Source of the DNA: Aerococcus sanguinicola
GTDB taxonomy: Bacteria > Bacillota > Bacilli > Lactobacillales > Aerococcaceae
DNA: 64,000 nt
Assembly (NCBI RefSeq): GCF_001543145.1
Contig: NZ_CP014160.1
Coordinates: 1,178,001-1,242,000, forward strand
Reading direction: 5' to 3'
Within the stretch, counting starts at the first letter, position 1. Each line of letters opens with the position of its first letter. The notes under the pieces are model-generated. The model made no database searches. It saw only the letters and a program-made list of their open reading frames with translations, and was not told the origin of the DNA. This document shows positions 63,203 through 64,000 of the stretch, piece after piece. The position numbers were made by a program, and so were the translations under genes.

Positions 63203-63667
63203 TCATAAGCCAAGTTTTTCTTTAAACTGCTGGAGAAAACGACGGCTGATTAGAATTTTTTTCTGGTTACTGAGCTGGGCGTACATGTTACCAGAAAAGG
63301 CCAATTCTAAACTTTGAATGGCGTCTAGACGGACCAAGCTATAGCGGCTCGCCCGCAGGTAATCGCCCTTTGGCAAGAGACTTTCTAGCTTCTTTAGGCT
63401 GAGTCGGCAAGGATAGGTCTTATCCTTGGTCCAGATCGTTAGTTCTCCTTGGTTGATTTCTGCATAGAGGATGTCAGGGATGGCTAATACTTGGTAAGTG
63501 TCTTGGCTCTTGATCGTCAAGCGGTCAGTCTGCTGCTGGCCTTCTAGCTGGTAGAGCAGGTCAGAAGTTCGGTCTAGCCATTGACTATCAGAGGCGCGTA
63601 AAATTACTTGGTGTTTATCTTCGTCTTGGTCAAGGATACGCTGGATGACCAGTTTTTCTACTGTCAT
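63203..63667 (-). CDS. LytTR-domain transcriptional regulator
   Basis: 154 aa without receiver domain. The C-terminal 100 residues are LytTR: ILYAEINQGELTIWTKDKTYPCRLSLKKLESLLPKGDYLRASRYSLVRLDAIQSLE, KKILISRRFLQQFKEKLGL. The N-terminal 50 residues are typical of stand-alone regulators that pair with DUF3021. AGGAGGAG before the ATG. Targets usually have paired direct repeats; none was identified with confidence. A weak -10 TATACT lies on minus around 63692. Confidence 0.88.
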   Translation of the reverse strand: MTVEKLVIQRILDQDEDKHQVILRASDSQWLDRTSDLLYQLEGQQQTDRLTIKSQDTYQVLAIPDILYAEINQGELTIWTKDKTYPCRLSLKKLESLLPKGDYLRASRYSLVRLDAIQSLELAFSGNMYAQLSNQKKILISRRFLQQFKEKLGL

Positions 63668-63776
63668 AGAAGTTCTCCTCCTTTCTGACCTTAGTATAGG
63701 CTAGAAGAGGCAAAAAGTCGTCCCGTTTTAGACGAGCGGTTGTTTTTAAGTCGTGAGTGGTAAAAAGGCCATAATA

Positions 63777-63815
63777 AAATCCCCCAGATTCACTCCGTTC
63801 TGGGGGATTTGTTGT
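63777..63815. terminator. Intrinsic terminator near the right edge
   Basis: AAATCCCCCAGA / TCTGGGGGATTT with a 10-nt loop. It probably ends the minus-strand transcript that includes the family A array to its right. Confidence 0.8.
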
Positions 63816-63831
63816 GTTTTAGGCTTTGGCT

Positions 63832-64000
63832 TGGCGTCTTGCTCCAGTCATTCAAGTCTGGGTGCAACTGCTTACACCCTGTGCAGTCGGGTTCGACTTG
63901 GCAGACTCGGAGTGATTTCACAAGTCAGAAACGAGCGAATGTTTCGCTCTTATTCTGACTTGCTCCAATCATCCGAGTCTAACCGCCAAGTCTCACACCC
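63832..64000 (-). repeat. Family A hairpin array at the right edge
   Basis: One full unit (about 63883-64000) read on minus: GGGTGTGAG is the complement of the last bases of the window. Arms ACTTGGC/GCCAAGT and GACTCGGA/TCCGAGTC, core GAGCGAATGTTTCGCTC. A truncated second unit with TTACACCC lies at 63832-63879. By the rule seen elsewhere, a minus-strand gene should end within a few bases beyond the window. Confidence 0.85.

Overview
The window is a chromosomal segment of a low-to-mid-GC Gram-positive of the order Lactobacillales. Protein types and gene order fit Aerococcaceae best, and I would guess Aerococcus; this is inferred from gene content, not from a 16S gene, and no rRNA or tRNA gene was seen. 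Supporting blocks are ywiB-rpoE-pyrG-murZ-rpmE2, ddl-murF-cshA-acpS, tsaB-rimI-tsaD, rex-groES-groEL, a non-zinc L31, class A sortase, QueT under a preQ1 riboswitch and an ABC-F protein of YdiF type. No prophage, insertion sequence or CRISPR array is visible.

Layout. 1-3.2 kb: 3' end of mscL, a repeat-filled gap, then a minus-strand membrane protein and FAD amine oxidoreductase. 3.4-7.4 kb: aminotransferase, GPH sugar symporter and DMT permease. 7.9-10.1 kb (minus): HD phosphohydrolase and LipL-type octanoyltransferase. 10.2-15.0 kb: ywiB, rpoE, pyrG (with a G-start attenuator), murZ and rpmE2. 15-19.5 kb: two LysR regulators, srtA and a SUKH protein. 19.7-25.3 kb: unknown gene, ddl, murF, cshA, acpS. 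25.4-29.5 kb: OpuC osmolyte transporter, whose opuCB is frameshifted in a G7 tract, and a DUF2179 protein. 29.8-33.4 kb: queT, a MetQ-like lipoprotein, one intact and one truncated GPH symporter. 34-37.9 kb: ynzC and a MacAB-like three-gene system. 38.5-43.5 kb: tRNA t6A genes and the ABC-F gene. 43.6-48.9 kb: GH3 glycosidase, rex, groESL. 49.3-56.5 kb: FMN reductase, aldehyde dehydrogenase, argH, and T-box-argG with a fused amino-acid transporter. 56.9-62.7 kb: surface protein, sugar transferase, pncB-nadE. 62.8-63.7 kb: LytTR/DUF3021 regulatory pair.

The most unusual content is between genes. At least four families of structured non-coding repeats fill the gaps. Family A is a unit of about 120 bp, bounded by GGGTGTGAG and CGAACCCGACTA, that folds into a long hairpin. 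The arm sequences differ between units yet stay complementary. Fourteen near-complete units lie at seven loci. At six of them the first unit starts within 3 nt of a stop codon, or overlaps it, in the same orientation as the gene and ahead of the next visible terminator-like hairpin. Family B is a 176-177 bp element with covarying inverted ends, found four times, each time with the same end facing an intrinsic terminator 13-60 bp away. Families C (AGCAAGT/ACTTGC arrays with an ACAAGCTAGCAAG hairpin) and D (TGTGGCTTG/CAACCCACA hairpins) are looser. I do not recognise any of these as named families, and I present A and B as the best candidates for something undescribed.

Regulatory elements read directly from sequence include a CIRCE operator, an arginine-type T-box, a preQ1-I riboswitch, the pyrG reiterative-transcription attenuator, cre-like sites, a candidate C/U-rich sRNA and a shared GAACAAA palindrome linking a LysR gene to the MetQ-like lipoprotein. 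Gene functions are inferred from conserved motifs; starts were re-chosen by ribosome-binding site where the longest frame looked too long.
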